This document shows, one piece after another, positions 13,446 through 28,372 of a stretch of DNA of 64,000 nt (its first letter is position 1; the number at the start of each line of letters is the position of its first letter). The notes beneath the pieces were generated by a model that did no database searches, had not been told where the DNA came from, and saw only the letters and a list, made by a program, of their open reading frames with translations. The DNA is from Echinostoma caproni (taxonomy: Eukaryota > Platyhelminthes > Trematoda > Plagiorchiida > Echinostomatidae), in contig UZAN01039370.1 of the NCBI GenBank assembly GCA_900618425.1, forward strand, positions 77,103 to 141,102, read 5' to 3'. The position numbers and the translations under genes were made by a program.

Positions 13446-16400
13446 TGTCGGGTGAAGCAGAGCACAGAATGAGATGAAGGAAGCCCACCCAGTTGAGAAA
13501 AAGGTGAACGAAAAATGTTGAAACCTCTGATTTTCTTGCAACGTGGTTCAATTTTTGGCTTGAATTTGGTAATCCTAATGGTTGTACACCTAAACGAGGT
13601 AATTTTACCGTGCACATGTCGGATTGACAAGTTCGGGGAATCGTTTTGTTCACGCATTTGCTAATTTGGGTATAGAGAATATTTTTGGATCATTTGTAGG
13701 TATGTTCCCCTCCACATTTATTATCATTATGATGCTCACCTTTTTGTAGATTTGCCATTGCTTATCGCAGCCAAAACCGATACTTATATAAGCAGAAAAA
13801 AACAAGCATTCATGGCTAAAAATCAAGGAAGAGAGTGAATACGCGTTTTTTAGTCAAGTTAGGCAGGTAATTTCACCTGAGTGCAGAATCCGTGGCGTCG
13901 CTTGGGAACAGTCAGAATCTTCTCCTATCCAAGTGACTTGAAATTGGTGAAAGGGTACGGTCATCAAGCAGTGCGCTACTTTTCTTCTCTCATAATTGTT
14001 ACATACCCGATGATCTGGGTGTTCCGTATTTGCTGGATGGTATTATTGCTGGTGGTGTTTTGTCGATTGCGTTCCAAAGTCAAAAAGGAACCTATTTACT
14101 CATCCGATCAATCTTTGATGATTTTCAACCTTCACATTTGAAGGGAGTAGTTTGTTCGCGGAAGAATTCACTATTTAATGATGAATACTTTACTGGCTGA
14201 ATCGGGTGATAAATGGGATGGACGGATAAAGTTAGGCTTTGGTTGACGTGATTATTTTCAGTAGAAAGTACAAAATAGTAAAGCACACATGAAATGAATT
14301 GGGCGGTTCTTTGGAATTTTCTCATACTATTCAAATACTACTTGGTATGTAACATTTAATTTGTTTAACATTACAGTTTTTTAATAGAACAAAACCGAAA
14401 TACTCCGCAGTTGCATGTTCCTCATCAGTAAGGAATTTGGTGAATAATAACATCTGTATTTGAGCAGAAATACGCGTTTTCTAAAAAGCAATCCAAGAAG
14501 CACGAGAATCTTGCACGGTATTCTTTAAGCTGCGACATTGTCAAATGTAAGAAGTGTATTACTAGCGATTAGTTGAGTACAGTAATCTTCTTATATTAGC
14601 CAATTTGTTTACCTGAGGTATTGCACTTTGTAATTGATTTATAACGGAAATATTCGTTTTACGTGGTTGATGAAGTCAACCGTTCGTTACAATGGTCGAG
14701 TCCCAAATTTTCTACAACTGTCCGACTCTTGTACGAGTGACCTACTGGATAAGCTGTTTTTCGTCTTGGTTCCCTTACAATTCACAGTCAGTGTCGAAAT
14801 TCTTCTTTTTGTAACGCTATGCAACCTGTCCTTAGACACTTGATTCTTCCCGTGCTCACGGAGGTATCTTATTTTAATGATTTCACGCACGAACAATCAC
14901 CCGAGGGGTGAAGTCACAAATTGGTCATCAGCTCACAGTTTGCACAGCTATTTTTCCTCCGTTCCCTCCCAATCTGTATCGCGCACTTTCTCTCTCTCTG
15001 TTTATGCAGCTCGACCGATGCACGGTTGTCTATAGGGACATGATTTGGTGACTATGGTTACACACGAAGAGAGTTTTCACTTCAAACGACTACCTGAATC
15101 ATTCTGGAAATTGCATTCAGTAGATAATCAATTCAATATCGCCGTTGAATAGATCCCCAGTTACAATTGTGATTATGAGATGAGTCTTGAATTAATTTGG
15201 AATTTATAAGTGAAATAGTTCGAATGAATGATAGCACTCTAGACGATGGGACCATTCAGAAAGTAGACTAAAACTAGCGGTAACTGAAGGCCTAGAGTTA
15301 TTCACATGACCAAAGACATTTTAAAAATAATAATTAAACTCAAAATCGGACAAGAATATTCACAATGAGACACACTTTTTTCCCTATTTCTCAACCAATC
15401 ATGGAATGAAGTTTCCAATAAACAAAATGCATTCAACCAGGTGCGCTCGTTAACCATGATCGATTCGTGAGATGTTTATCGCCCTGGTGAGTTTGTATCA
15501 CCGTCTTGTCTGAACGGGAATGCTAGTCAACCACGAGCAACATTGATCGGCTGATCTGGCATTGCTTACCGCTCATGGCAGAAGTGCGTTGAATACGGAT
15601 CGATTTTAGTTCGCAACACACCTGTTACCGATCACTTGAGGATGGAACGTAACATTCGCAAAGCTGCTGACTAAAAATTAGTCTCAAACATGATCCACTC
15701 TGACTTATTGTGTTTTTTACACAGCTCAACCAAAAATCAACATTAGTTCGATGCATTTTCCGTTATACACTTTTGCGCCTAAAAGCGTTCACCGCAGTAG
15801 GTGTTTGATTCATGTAGAATACTGTCTACTCCCTGCCACTTGACGGGATATGTTTATGTGACTGTGTGGGAAACGACAGAGAAATCGTTTAAAATGTTTC
15901 CGTCAGAGTTTGTAAAGCCAATCGAAGTTACACACTTCCCACTGCATCTCGGTGGTTTTCCAATATTGAAAATGTTTTTCACGATGTTTGCGAAATTTAA
16001 TCTCTTTTGGTGGTCCGATTATTCGTCAAAGATACCACACAAAACTAAACAATTGTGATTCCGTATATGAGCTTTGCATCCGCATGTCAAATACGCAGAA
16101 TGAATCTTTAAATGTTTGTAGACTGATTGGTATCGTACAACGGGAAACCTAGGATGATGCGGAAAACTATTTTAGAAAACATGATGGTAAAGGAAGATAG
16201 GTAAATGATTTACGTCGTGTAGGCAAAGAAACATTTTCCGCTTAGTTGGAACAAAGTAGAAAACTATAGCAAGCCAGAGGGAGACATAAAATCTCCAAGT
16301 TTTGATTGATGAGAACCTTATCTAATCACGCATTAACTGTCTCGCCCATAGGGTCGGAAGATGTGTCATAGTTGACGAATAATATTGATCGATTTTCATC

Positions 16401-19400
16401 TGAGGTGCAATCATCCATTACAGTTAACACACTTCTCACTGGTGGGCAATCTCAAATCCTTAGGAAAAGGTGATAATATTCGTGAAATGAATTATGATCG
16501 TACCTTGAGTATGAAATAGATTGGGTAGAATGTATATTTAAACAGGACTCCCCAAAACACCGTAGACGCGCTAAAATTTTGTTATCATGACTTCCACAAA
16601 TCCAGCAATGCTCATATCATGCGCCGTTGCCATTTCAAGTTCCTTCGTCACAAATTAAATTTATTACTACACCATTTTAAGCATTATCAAATGTTCTCGC
16701 TAACTAATTCATATGTTCATACAGGACCTAGCCTGCACCAAAGTTACCATCAGAAATTTATGTCGTGCCTCATATTAACTTAGGGATGATCAGCGGTTAA
16801 CTCATAGATTTCTCACTCTGCTGTTGATTCGCGGGAGATTAGAAAGAAGTAAGTGTTATTCTCTTCTCTAGTCTCACGAGCAACCAAACTCCTGTTAGTT
16901 AGTTAGGGTACTTAAGCATTAGCGTGTGCAGCGAAATGCATCCATTTTGCTCCTTCCCATGAGCACCAACATGGTTTCACATTTCGCTGACACGCCAAAC
17001 GTTTGCTCCGACAGTCACAGTTGTCCAGACATACATCTCATCAGAGTACTACTTGCAGATTATATTCTGCGTCTCAGTTACCACTGCAGATGCGTCAGCA
17101 CAATCAGATAAAGTGTTGAATTCTTACAACTTCCGATGCAGCTGTTGATGTAGATTGCTTCCAAACGGACTTGCTCTATGTGGACATCCTCTAGTCAGGC
17201 TGAGCACGAGTATTTGTGCGACCTCTAGGAAATTTTGCCATAGAACAACTTAATCTGCAAAAACCTTCCAATTTCTAGTGCAGATGGCTAATTATTTGGT
17301 GGAGTGCGCTGCTACTCCAGTGATTTGCAATCAACATAACGACTGGGTATTTCGTATTTCCTCTGGTTGAACTTTTGACTATTCTGGAACATCTGAAACC
17401 TAACAAGAAATTTTCCCTGGTTCGGATTCCCGCATCTTAAAGAAAACTTGGACTGAGTTGTTCAGTTTGTGAGCATCTTCTGAACGGTTCCTCGTTTGTT
17501 GAAGGTTCGCCGCAAAATTAACCAATGGTTGCTTATATCTCAACGTTACAGAATATTTTGTTCAAGCGGATGACTTGTTTGTTTTACCACAATGACCCTC
17601 TGTAATTTCCATGCCAAGTTCTATATCTACTCGAATTGTTCCTGTTCGGGCTGTTCACTTAGAACAGTCCATGTTTACTGAAGAGTACAGCACCAATCGT
17701 TTAGTTTTTTTGGGTTCTGTTATCACTATTGGGTCAAAATTCTAATACAATACCTTATTAGTTGCAGTCCGGAACTCGTTATCATGAATTTCATTATCAT
17801 TTATTCTCTACTTACCAAGCAATTTACTTTTGGTAATAATGGAAAGTGATCCTCTCAGGAATTTCTTTCCATAGTGTTTTTTTGTGTATCCAGCTTTGTT
17901 TTCAATTTTTTCTCGCTCAGCACATTAATAACTTTGAAAACTGCTGCACCTCAAATGCATGCAAGTACGCCGGCGGTAGGGTAATATTGTGCTCCCTCTG
18001 TTGTCTTGTTAGATTCTGCCAACTTCAATACGCTTTAATCCAATTTTTAGTTTTGCTGCACCTTGATAACTGCAATTTACCGTGAATAATGTGTTGATCT
18101 TTCGTGCAGCTCTTAAACAGTCTACGAGTGTCAGAATCGTTTTATCAATTTGCCACAACATACTACTAATAATGATATCTTTTCCAAACTCTCCTCTGTA
18201 AAACAACAAAGAATCGTTTATTGCAAAACCCTTCATCGTCTGAACAAGCTTAAAAATGTCACATAGAAGTTAAAAGGTTTTACATTAAGGAAGTCAAACC
18301 TGAAAAGTTTGATTTTTAAACTGGTATCAAACTACATTTTGTAAACTGGTTATGTTGTCACCATCCATATTCGTCGGTTAATAAGAATAATGGTTTGATC
18401 GTGATTTTGAGACCGAATTACCTACTTGCCCATCGGAGCTAGTTGACTTTGTTGCGTTCAGGCATCTTGATGCATCGAAGTGCTTAACCGTCCACCTGCT
18501 GTCTGATAAATACCACACTTTTATGTCTATCCTACTAAGTGTGTCGCTCATTCAAAGGTCCAGTTTAACTTTAGGCTTCTTATTGTACGTACGTACTACT
18601 ACTACTAAAGGTAAACATAATCAGTTCTTGTCTTTCCCGTATCCTAATGGAACGGGCATATATTAGCATGGACTCGGTTCTGTTCCTGCTGCGTTCAGCG
18701 TGTTTCTTCCTCACAATATGCAATTTTCCATCAATTATGACCAATTTAGTGTGTACTATTACTCATCGTACCACATCAAACGCAGTGGAATTTACCTCAG
18801 TGTGTACAAGATCTATTTTAGATTCACCGATTGGCACGAGGGTTTTCTAATGATATGATAACTCTGGCAAGACGTGTTATTCTTACCGTAACAGTATCTG
18901 GTTTTTCTGAGGCCATCTCATGCGGTTGTGTGGTTCCCCAAGTCACCCTAACCGTAATTGTAATTGAATTGCCTACGTGGTAGCCTCATTGATTGCCCAC
19001 TTCACCTTGGCTGATAATTGTTTGTGCAGCTATACGTTCGATAATGAAAGCAAAAGAAAAGAATAGTAATATTCAGCAATCGTACATTTCCGATATTTTC
19101 ATCATGATATATATGTATTTCATGAGAGAAGTGCGGAATTCGATTCAGTTATACAGCGCACTTCGTTGTGTACGGACCAAGCAAAGCGTGAACTGTGATT
19201 TAGGAAGTATTAGATAATTGTTTCGACCTAATTAGTTCTCTCCGGCAGAGTTTGTGTTCTACCTATCTGACCCCGGGTTCGATCATTCTCCATTCGTTCC
19301 TGGCCCTTCAGTAAGCACTTCTTTTGTTGTATAGATGATGCAGCTCACTATTATTTACTGCATCTCATGCAGTCCGACATTTTTAAGCATGTTTCCTCAT

Positions 19401-22400
19401 CCAATTTGTTTGAATGAAGATAATTAGAAACACACAAATCTGAACAACATCAAGACGTGAATAGACTTTGCTTACCCAACGATGGAAATATAGCTGGCAG
19501 GGATATTTAGGCGTGGTTCCGATTAAAAGTCCATTAATATCGAACCGTATGCGTGAAAAGAATGACCACTTTAGGATTCATGCATTTTGAACTATTTAAC
19601 TAATGGACAGATTTAGGTATTGTTACCGCGTTTGATTCCTTTCCAGGTATATTTTACTGTTTGAAAGTTAACGGATAGAAATCGAGTTGATACTGCTGGA
19701 GTGATGACGGAATACAACCATTATTCGAGCACACTAACTGAATGTGAATCGTAATAACCGAGAATGAAATATCGTCCAAGCCAGATTCCTTTCTGTCAAT
19801 AAGACACGGCACGATGTGTATGCTGACAAGAAAGGGCAAACTTGATGCTCATTGATGCGTAGGCGCATGCGCAAGTCTCAAGACTGATATATGTCATAGA
19901 AGTAGGGTGCTGGTGGTACTGAACAGGGAAAATCATTCGTCTTTTTACCACCGCCCGTGAAACAATAAGAGGATGGGCAGTATGTGTGCCGGATTTTGAT
20001 CACCCATATTTGGTTGTCAGGTTTTCTGAGGACATTATTGTAATTTACCTTTTACGCTATTACTAAATACTGTTCGTTAATCGTGAAACTCACTTATGGT
20101 TGAGGCAATCACCTGGGCTGCCTGCGAAAGGATGAAGGCCTATTTATTTAGGTTGCTTTGGAATGAAACATATTTCGCCCGATATAAAATTGTATTAGAT
20201 GACTGGTATGACAGACAGTTTTTTCACAATTAATCTGTGCAACGCAAAACACTCATGCATTTTAATCTCATTGAAACTTTGTCTGCATAATCCTGCCACA
20301 TTTTCCCTTTACGCAACTGACAGAGCAAAAGTACCATTTTTCACACATTTTGCAACCATTACTATTAGATTGTCCGAATGGATTTCTCCGTAAGTTTAGT
20401 AGTAATGTCTGACCTAGAACGGACGGATTTTCAATAACTTTACGTTTACCAATCATCGTTTTATGTGATATATATTTATGTATAATTTCGCTTCCGATTT
20501 GTGCATTTACTTGCTACAGGCCGTGGCAGTTTCCGATGTAGTTCTATTTAAAGTGCAGATGATTATTTTCTATGCTTTTGGCAGAAATGTACGAAACCCT
20601 TGACCTTGTATTACGCTTCAATGAGATTCATACTATCTCCGCACTGGTAAAATGAGTTCAGAGCTTCTAGGGGCAGAAATTCAGATGCCCTCCGCAAAGA
20701 AAAAATTACGTTTAATGTTACTAACTGCATTCATGGTAATGAATCACAAGCTAGTAACCCACTTGTTTACTTGAGTGTGTTTGTATCTGTGACCTCACTC
20801 TTATAAACCCGTGACACTGGCGACTACCCAAGTGCCTGGAAACTCTCCAAAGTAGAAGAATACACATAAATCTTACTTGTAACCAAAAACTCGGATTTTT
20901 GTTTTTTATCCCATGAATTTGGTGTCGAAATTCCTCGCAAGAGTTTCTCAAAGAAATTCACAAGATATTCCGTGACGTCAACCTTTTTATACAAATCAGG
21001 ATTATAGATCAATAACATCTTCTTTGATTCCGGTAAGATAAATGAACCGCTTGTGTTCGAGTGCACATGTAAACCTACAATCGAGCAATTAATCACCATA
21101 AAATCATTTTTCGTAAAGATAACCTTGTTAGAGGTAAACAGTAAAATCCAAGTCATAGTTCATAAACGAATTGAACCAAGTGTTCAGCAGGATTTCGGAG
21201 GGAGAGATATTTTGCCCCTTCCGTGTGTCCTCAAATGTACAGGCCTGGGCAAAAGGAATTATGCATCGCATTATGTGTTCATACCTTGGGGGTATTTGAA
21301 TGCACGATGTCTAAGATTAACATTAAAGAAATTCCCTAAATGACTCTGTCGATATACTCCTTCAAGTTAGGCACACAAAAAAGTAAACCACCAAATCGAA
21401 TAGTAATCTCAGTTGATGAATGAATTAAAACGAGGTTCGGTGAAGCTTGTAATTAAAGTGATTATTGTGAACCGTTGTTCTTGAAGTTGGGAGTCCATTT
21501 GGAAATGTAAGTTTGTCCGTGCACATTACCTTGTTGGTAAAGACATCGAAGAATGTGGTTCACAATTTGGTAGAACCACAATGATTCGGTGCAAATGTAG
21601 CAGGCCAATGTATAATTAAAAAGCGTAGAGAACTGCCATTACCAAACTCCTGAATAGGAAAAATAATGATTACTCTACAGCTGTTCTTTTGTATCCCAAC
21701 CTTACAGTCAAAATAAAGGGGAAGAAATGCATTTGATTTGTCTGTGAAGATAAGTAGTTTGAGCGACAATCAAAACCATCCAGTTGGCAACCACTAATTG
21801 CCAACTAACTGCGGAATGTAATAATTCAAAGGGAATGACAAGGCTTCGACTGAAAGGGATCAAGCTTGCAAAATTTCAAATGGAACGTTTGACTTGGTGA
21901 AACTTTGGATACTATTTAGTTGAATTATTATTCACTTTCCTTTATAAATAGTTGAATGAGAAGAGAAACGTTTTGTGACCGACGGCAAAATACAAATGAA
22001 GCTTTTGAAAAATACTATTAGTTTGTGACAGGTTTGGTTAAGATAATCTACATTTAGAACGTAATTTCTTTGGATGCTGATTTTTAGAAGTTAACAAATA
22101 GCATATTTTGGTCCCAATATGTTTTCTATGGTCAGATAAAATAATCACCTGTTCTGAAGAAACTATTCAACTAAGACTGAGGGCCAGGATTCTGTGCATG
22201 TGTGTGATAGTCTACACTTTGATCATATATCGGGGTCGAACGTTCAAATCAGAACATTCCGATGTATTTTCATTATCGGTGAGAACTAACAAGTGGAAAA
22301 CAGAATTCCAGCGTTAAGTGAAGGCGTGACCTTTTGGACATCTTATATGCCATTAGCATTCTACAAAATAAAGTAAAATGATAGAAGACAAAATGATGGA

Positions 22401-24076
22401 CATTGGGTTTAATGAATTTCAAAGAATTGTCATTTGGATGAGATAAACGAGACAAAGACCTGAATATCTTGATCGCGAATGAGGTTTTGAAAAAAAATGT
22501 TCCAGATAATTTCCATGTATCAAACCTTTGAATGATTAGCCACTTTATAGAATATGCCTAATCCACTCATAATAAATTTAACTAAAAAATTAGAACAGAT
22601 TACTTTCCCTTATGCTCACTTTTATCGTCTGAATGTAACCAATGTGCTAGCTAGCGCACTGGATACGGAAACACAGATATTGCTGGCGAGCGGCTTTACG
22701 CCCTTTTGAAATATTCCTTGAAGCGGGACAGTATGATACACGAGTAACGAGTAGCTACACACCCGCACGAACGCACTGGTGAAAACTAAATCGATCCAAT
22801 ATCAACAATGAACCCTTCAAAGGGTGTGTTGTGGAACTTGATATTAACAATGTTATTTTCTAGGTAGAAACAGCTGAACGTGAAGACACATCTGTTACTG
22901 ATATGAATGTATGAAAAAACTACACCAGTCTAAATTACATTTTCCGACTGCAACAAATGATCTGTTTGAAGATACGGTCAGCCGGGTTGCGTGCAACATC
23001 TCTTTTAATCCAGTTAGTCATTATATCAAAGACATCCCAAAGTAGTGGAAAGTCATTCTTAGTGAAGTCTAAATCAAATTTTGTGCGGTGTTTCGTATTC
23101 TTTCCAATCGCTATACAAACCTACATCTCAATTAATCGAAACTTTTAAAACCGTGATCTGACAACAAGATAATCACTGGGGTTCGAAGGAATGCTAATTA
23201 AATCAGTCATGATCCGTCCTCCTAAATCATATGGTGGCACAACAAGTGGCATACTGATACACAGATATATCGGAACTTTTCGGAATTTAATAAAGACCGG
23301 CATGTTGGATATCGTACTATTACAGCTTATTACAGCTCAGAGTCAGTCCTCGTTTAGAAGACAAACTATTTATTTTATTTGAGATTCATTCTCTTCAACA
23401 TGCAATATTAGCGACTGTCCAGCATAGCACTTTGGACATGTACTCCAGCGTTCTACAGAGCAGCTTACAGGGTAACAGGGAAAATGCAAAATGCAAAATA
23501 CACGAATAGACAAGTGGTCAAAAACATTGACTGCCGACAAAGAATTCAGCCTGCATAAATGCTCGGTTAACTATTGAACGTCTCTCAATAATTGGCTTTT
23601 TTATCGAAGGATTTCTTTTTTTATAGAAATATTATCAAATCATGAAGTCATTATTCCATAGGGTTTTTAAATTCCTGGCTGGAAGTCCCAACAGGATAAT
23701 AATACAACTGTATCGAGCGGCCTTGCGGAGCAGACGGCCAACTCCACTAGAATTACAGCGTGAGAGGGGAATTTATCAACGGACGTTGCACGCATTGCTT
23801 CGCAGATATCTGTTCACGACTATCATATCCGTCTGCCATGATCATTTGAATCCTACGTAAAAACCAACATACCTGGATAGGTTGACGACCAAGGATTTTC
23901 CTACACGGCACTACATCTTCATCGGATTAGACTTAGCCCTTCGCTAATACTTGATAATCGGATGTTTTTATTGTCGCAATAATATGCTGTTGTTGAAATT
24001 CGATTGGACAGAAGAATTTGCTGTATGCTATTGAACCCATATTTCTGTGGAGGAAATACCATTACGAATGGCGACA
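13446..24076. other. AT-rich DNA, no gene recognised
   Basis: Nothing in this block rises above background. A frame at 20824-21156 (-, 110 codons) has a plausible amino-acid mix but no recognised domain. A run of GTAC and ACT units near 18586-18608 is a simple repeat. A B-box-like GGGTTCGATC near 19268-19277 has no convincing A box upstream, so I do not call a tRNA or SINE there. Confidence 0.55.
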
Positions 24077-24104
24077 TACAGGTGTTGACCAAACTCGTGC
24101 AACA
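24077..24104 (+). repeat. 28-bp inverted repeat, left arm
   Basis: The 28 bases beginning TACAGGTGTT and ending TCGTGCAACA recur exactly, in reverse complement, at 25611-25638 on the far side of the N gap. Sequence next to the two arms shows only weak resemblance. The pair could be two diverged copies of one dispersed repeat or the ends of one inverted structure; the gap hides what lies between. Confidence 0.85.
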
Positions 24105-24255
24105 TCACCCTCATTTTGAAAACCCATTTCAGCTTGCAATAGCATACTTATATATAGATGGTTATGAGTACAGTGTATTTATTCCTGACTTTATCTTCAA
24201 CATCTACGTTCTTAGTTCATTTCTATCACCATTTGAATGTGCGCGGCCTTGAGTG

Positions 24256-25015
24256 NNNNNNNNNNNNNNNNNNNNNNNNNNNNNNNNNNNNNNNNNNNNN
24301 NNNNNNNNNNNNNNNNNNNNNNNNNNNNNNNNNNNNNNNNNNNNNNNNNNNNNNNNNNNNNNNNNNNNNNNNNNNNNNNNNNNNNNNNNNNNNNNNNNNN
24401 NNNNNNNNNNNNNNNNNNNNNNNNNNNNNNNNNNNNNNNNNNNNNNNNNNNNNNNNNNNNNNNNNNNNNNNNNNNNNNNNNNNNNNNNNNNNNNNNNNNN
24501 NNNNNNNNNNNNNNNNNNNNNNNNNNNNNNNNNNNNNNNNNNNNNNNNNNNNNNNNNNNNNNNNNNNNNNNNNNNNNNNNNNNNNNNNNNNNNNNNNNNN
24601 NNNNNNNNNNNNNNNNNNNNNNNNNNNNNNNNNNNNNNNNNNNNNNNNNNNNNNNNNNNNNNNNNNNNNNNNNNNNNNNNNNNNNNNNNNNNNNNNNNNN
24701 NNNNNNNNNNNNNNNNNNNNNNNNNNNNNNNNNNNNNNNNNNNNNNNNNNNNNNNNNNNNNNNNNNNNNNNNNNNNNNNNNNNNNNNNNNNNNNNNNNNN
24801 NNNNNNNNNNNNNNNNNNNNNNNNNNNNNNNNNNNNNNNNNNNNNNNNNNNNNNNNNNNNNNNNNNNNNNNNNNNNNNNNNNNNNNNNNNNNNNNNNNNN
24901 NNNNNNNNNNNNNNNNNNNNNNNNNNNNNNNNNNNNNNNNNNNNNNNNNNNNNNNNNNNNNNNNNNNNNNNNNNNNNNNNNNNNNNNNNNNNNNNNNNNN
25001 NNNNNNNNNNNNNNN
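24256..25015. other. Assembly gap of 760 N
   Basis: All bases are N. Open frames that appear to cross it are artefacts, because N codons cannot be read as stops. The flanks share no obvious overlap. Confidence 0.99.
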
Positions 25016-25505
25016 TGGTAGAAAACAGTTAGACCTGAATAAATATCATTTTTTCACATTTATACAGTTTCTAGAGGGGTCGATTTCAATGTCAAATTCG
25101 TTTTAATAACGCGCAGCAGCTAGGATTTTAATTTAATCGGGAACTTTTCCCTCTTTCAGAAACAGGGATAAGTCAGCTACCTTGCCATTGGTCGCCAGTG
25201 GTAAAGGTGTGGGGTGTATTAGATGAAACTTACAAATTCTGTTTAGCAGTTAACTTGATGGATTCCATCCTAAAGAGGCTGCCTCCAGTGCTCAAAATTG
25301 AAGGGAAGCAAATGGAACATGGACGAAATGAAAGTGTAATACCTGTATAAAGTCTATGAGTCATTTTAATAAATAAATTACAGTTAGGTTTTCTACTGTG
25401 ACCTTGTTATCTTACAACTGATGCATTTGCAAAAATCGTTGAAATCGCGAAATTGTACAATTTACTGGCATGTGGCTAATAGAAGTAGTGAAACAAGTGG
25501 ATATT

Positions 25506-25530
25506 ATATCAGATATGTTGCATCTGATAT
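25506..25530. repeat. Hairpin with 9-bp perfect arms
   Basis: Arms ATATCAGAT (25506-25514) and ATCTGATAT (25522-25530) enclose a seven-base loop. It lies just inside the right arm of the 28-bp inverted repeat. No function is inferred. Confidence 0.8.
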
Positions 25531-25610
25531 GGGTCAATATCATTTTCAATCCCGTGAATGAGGCTGGAAGAATAAAGCATTGAGAGGAACAAATGTAATA
25601 AAAATCAAGT

Positions 25611-25638
25611 TGTTGCACGAGTTTGGTCAACACCTGTA
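25611..25638 (-). repeat. 28-bp inverted repeat, right arm
   Basis: This is the exact reverse complement of 24077-24104. On the minus strand the sequence after the arm runs into a T-rich tract and differs from the left arm's flank. Confidence 0.85.
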
Positions 25639-28372
25639 GATGGCAATAGGGCATAAAGGAACTGTAATAACTGATGTTTTTTGAGAATGATTTATCTATG
25701 GTGGCGACGTTTTTCTATGGATGCGGAGGGTATTTGGTCAACTATCTTTTCTTTTTGTCTAACAGTCATCCGCGATCATCGGAAACAAATCCCAAGTATC
25801 GTAGCGTGGTCAAGATCGCGCTACCACTTATCAAGTAAACGTTGAGAACTAAACCACACTGTGAGGTCTGTTGAATGAAAGAACAAGGGTCTCATGTGGT
25901 CATGCGAAGTTGTTAAACAACCACCCACATTGACGCCTAATAATGGATGGACCAATACAGGAGCGCATTTGGCACCAAAGAAGGCAGACATCACTGTGGA
26001 TTCACAAAAGACAAATGTTTCGTTGCATCACAGATTCAACCTTGTTATTCACTTGTTAAGTCAGTCTTTGAAAATTGCTGATTGACTTTAAGTTTCGCAA
26101 AAAAACTCTCTTTCGCTTATTGAGCTGGCAACGTTTGAGGTTCAACTCTGCATCAAGAGCGTGTCAGATTTGTAAGAACATTACCCGCTTGTTTAAAAAC
26201 GGCCATAGATGCACTGCAGTTCGGCTCATTAACCCAAAATAGTTTATCCTATTGTTTTGAATGATAATATCCATCAGCCTATCTCATTTTTTTATTTTGC
26301 CATCTTTCTAATGTTAGTGAAAGCGAAATCATACGAGAGGGAGAGAAACGCTGTCCACAATTTGAATGCATAGGATCACAAATTAACATATTCTGTCAGA
26401 AATATTATCTAAAAACTCAGCCTAGATACGAGTGAATTATTAAACAACCAGCGATGGTGATCATAAATCACCGCAGAAAAAAGAGTCGACATTCCGAAGA
26501 GAAAGTGATTTTGATGAACAATGATTATGTCCGAAGTAATGAATCATGTCACAGTGCCGAAATTATGCGCCCTAATCAAATTCGGCGAACAATTCGAATT
26601 ATGTGGAAATGAGCGAATATCGCCAAGCTTTTCGCATCGAGTGTCGAAATAAAGCAAACTAATATTTAAAGGTTCAACACCATTTCCAATCGTATACCAA
26701 CACCAGTGACAGTCACAATTAAGTTTTCACCAGGCGAGATGCAAAAACAAATCTTCCACATCCTGAGATTGAATTGACATAATTCTCTCACGTGTTTCGG
26801 TAGTTAATGATTCCACTCTGTCCGTGAAATATCCGTTCATTGCTTGGTGACCAGGAAGTTCATATATGTATTTCAAACTGCTTCACTGAAATTGTTCAAT
26901 TATCCTGCGAGACTGAATGAAAGATCTTTCTCTTCAGTGTACAATTAATTTTAGTTACGCTTCATCGCACGAAATCACGGCTCTAGCAAGAGCCAGTACA
27001 CGAAACGGATATCCCGTGACCGTTATTCACTGATACTACAGTCCAGTACATATATTCTCAGCGAAAGGGAGAGATAACATGGAGGTTTTGTGGTGTGTGT
27101 GCGTGTGTCCGTCCGTGCATAGAGCCTTCAACCGCGCCTGCGCGTCCGGTTGACCGACTCGAACATAAACGACCAAAGCAAACGTTGTAAATCGAACGAC
27201 AGTAATGCGCCATATCACAGTGTAGCTAGCATAGATGACACTCGACAATGATTGATTGATTGCTTCACGATAATGGTACCGTTGGTGAACTTGTGTCGTA
27301 TCACACCAAAAGCGGCATGGCATTGACAAACGCAGCATCGCTTATAGGTTTTGCATTTAAACGGGGCAGCGGAGATGATTGACTAGCAGTCTGGGCAGTG
27401 TCCTGCATGAGAGTAAATAAATCAAAAAATATTATAAACGGATTTTTCTCTAAAAGATATTTAAATCACTTATTCCTGTGATTGGTTTTTATGGCAAAAT
27501 ATTTCAAGCGCGATTGAATCGCCCGATGGCACCAAACGAAATGCCTTCCCTATGAAAAATGGATAATTAAAAACAGGCGACTGAGTTGACAGTTACATAT
27601 TTAAGAGAAAGGGGTAAGTTAATATACAGTGAGACAACTGTTTTCATATCTGAACTTAATTTATGAATAAAGATGAGTAGTATCGTGAACATTAGGTACA
27701 TTCAGATCAAACATAATCGAATGCTTGGTTTGATGAAAAGTATTGATAGCAGTTCATGAAAACTTGACATTTCTAAAACGATTCAATACTGGATTTAGGC
27801 AATAAACTGAACGTTTGTAGGAGAGAAGTACTAAAAAGAGACAAAACTTGATGTTGATGATGCTTTTCATCAGAATCATGGATCATTTTTGTTTCTATGT
27901 CAAAATTATAACACGGACATTCGCTTTCCATGCTTGGTTACAGTTGACCGCTTCAAATATTCTATACGCCCTGGCCCCATAAATTGCACGCTGGCCCACC
28001 CACTCGTCCGGTCAAAACACACCACTTGGTATTCGCCTAGACACAACTACCTCCTGAGTCAGCCCATCTTATTGCAGTTTTTGATCCCTCTTCGTTTGGT
28101 TGATTTTCCGTGGCATGTCCTACCGTGCCGACACGCATATCCACTTCTGTGAACTGCTTCCGCTTAGGGCGTGAACACGAAAGCCTTGATTTGTAGACGT
28201 GTGAAGCCACTGTACCGTTAGTTCCCATTTAGAACTTAAAGCTAATGCCACTTATTCCGTTTTGGCGGTTCCCCCGATGCATTTTCTTCAGATGAAGTAC
28301 TCAGTAAATCTGGATAGTGTATGCTGAATTAACCAGTTGGACTTTATTATTCACCAGATAATAATAAGTCAG

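Larger units (their letters stand above)
25016..28372. other. No gene recognised; some G+C-richer stretches
   Basis: A G+C-richer stretch at about 27030-27340 carries GT-rich and GATT simple repeats and may be an old dispersed repeat. Another at about 27950-28240 has overlapping frames on both strands that I do not recognise. No domain, tRNA or splice-supported exon was identified. A small hairpin at 25506-25530 and the right arm of an inverted repeat at 25611 are listed separately. Confidence 0.5.

Noticed and set aside
19260..19280. B-box-like GGGTTCGATC as a tRNA gene
   Set aside because: No A box, acceptor stem or anticodon arm at the right distances.
20824..21156. 110-codon minus-strand frame with plausible composition
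   Set aside because: No domain recognised, an overlapping plus-strand frame is equally open, and no splice signals could be tied to it.
22860..22880. GAAACAGCTG as another hammerhead of the SINE family
   Set aside because: No CUGANGA box or stem II upstream of it.
24158..25106. Open frames of 259-289 codons across the first N gap
   Set aside because: Nearly all codons are N; they are produced by the gap.
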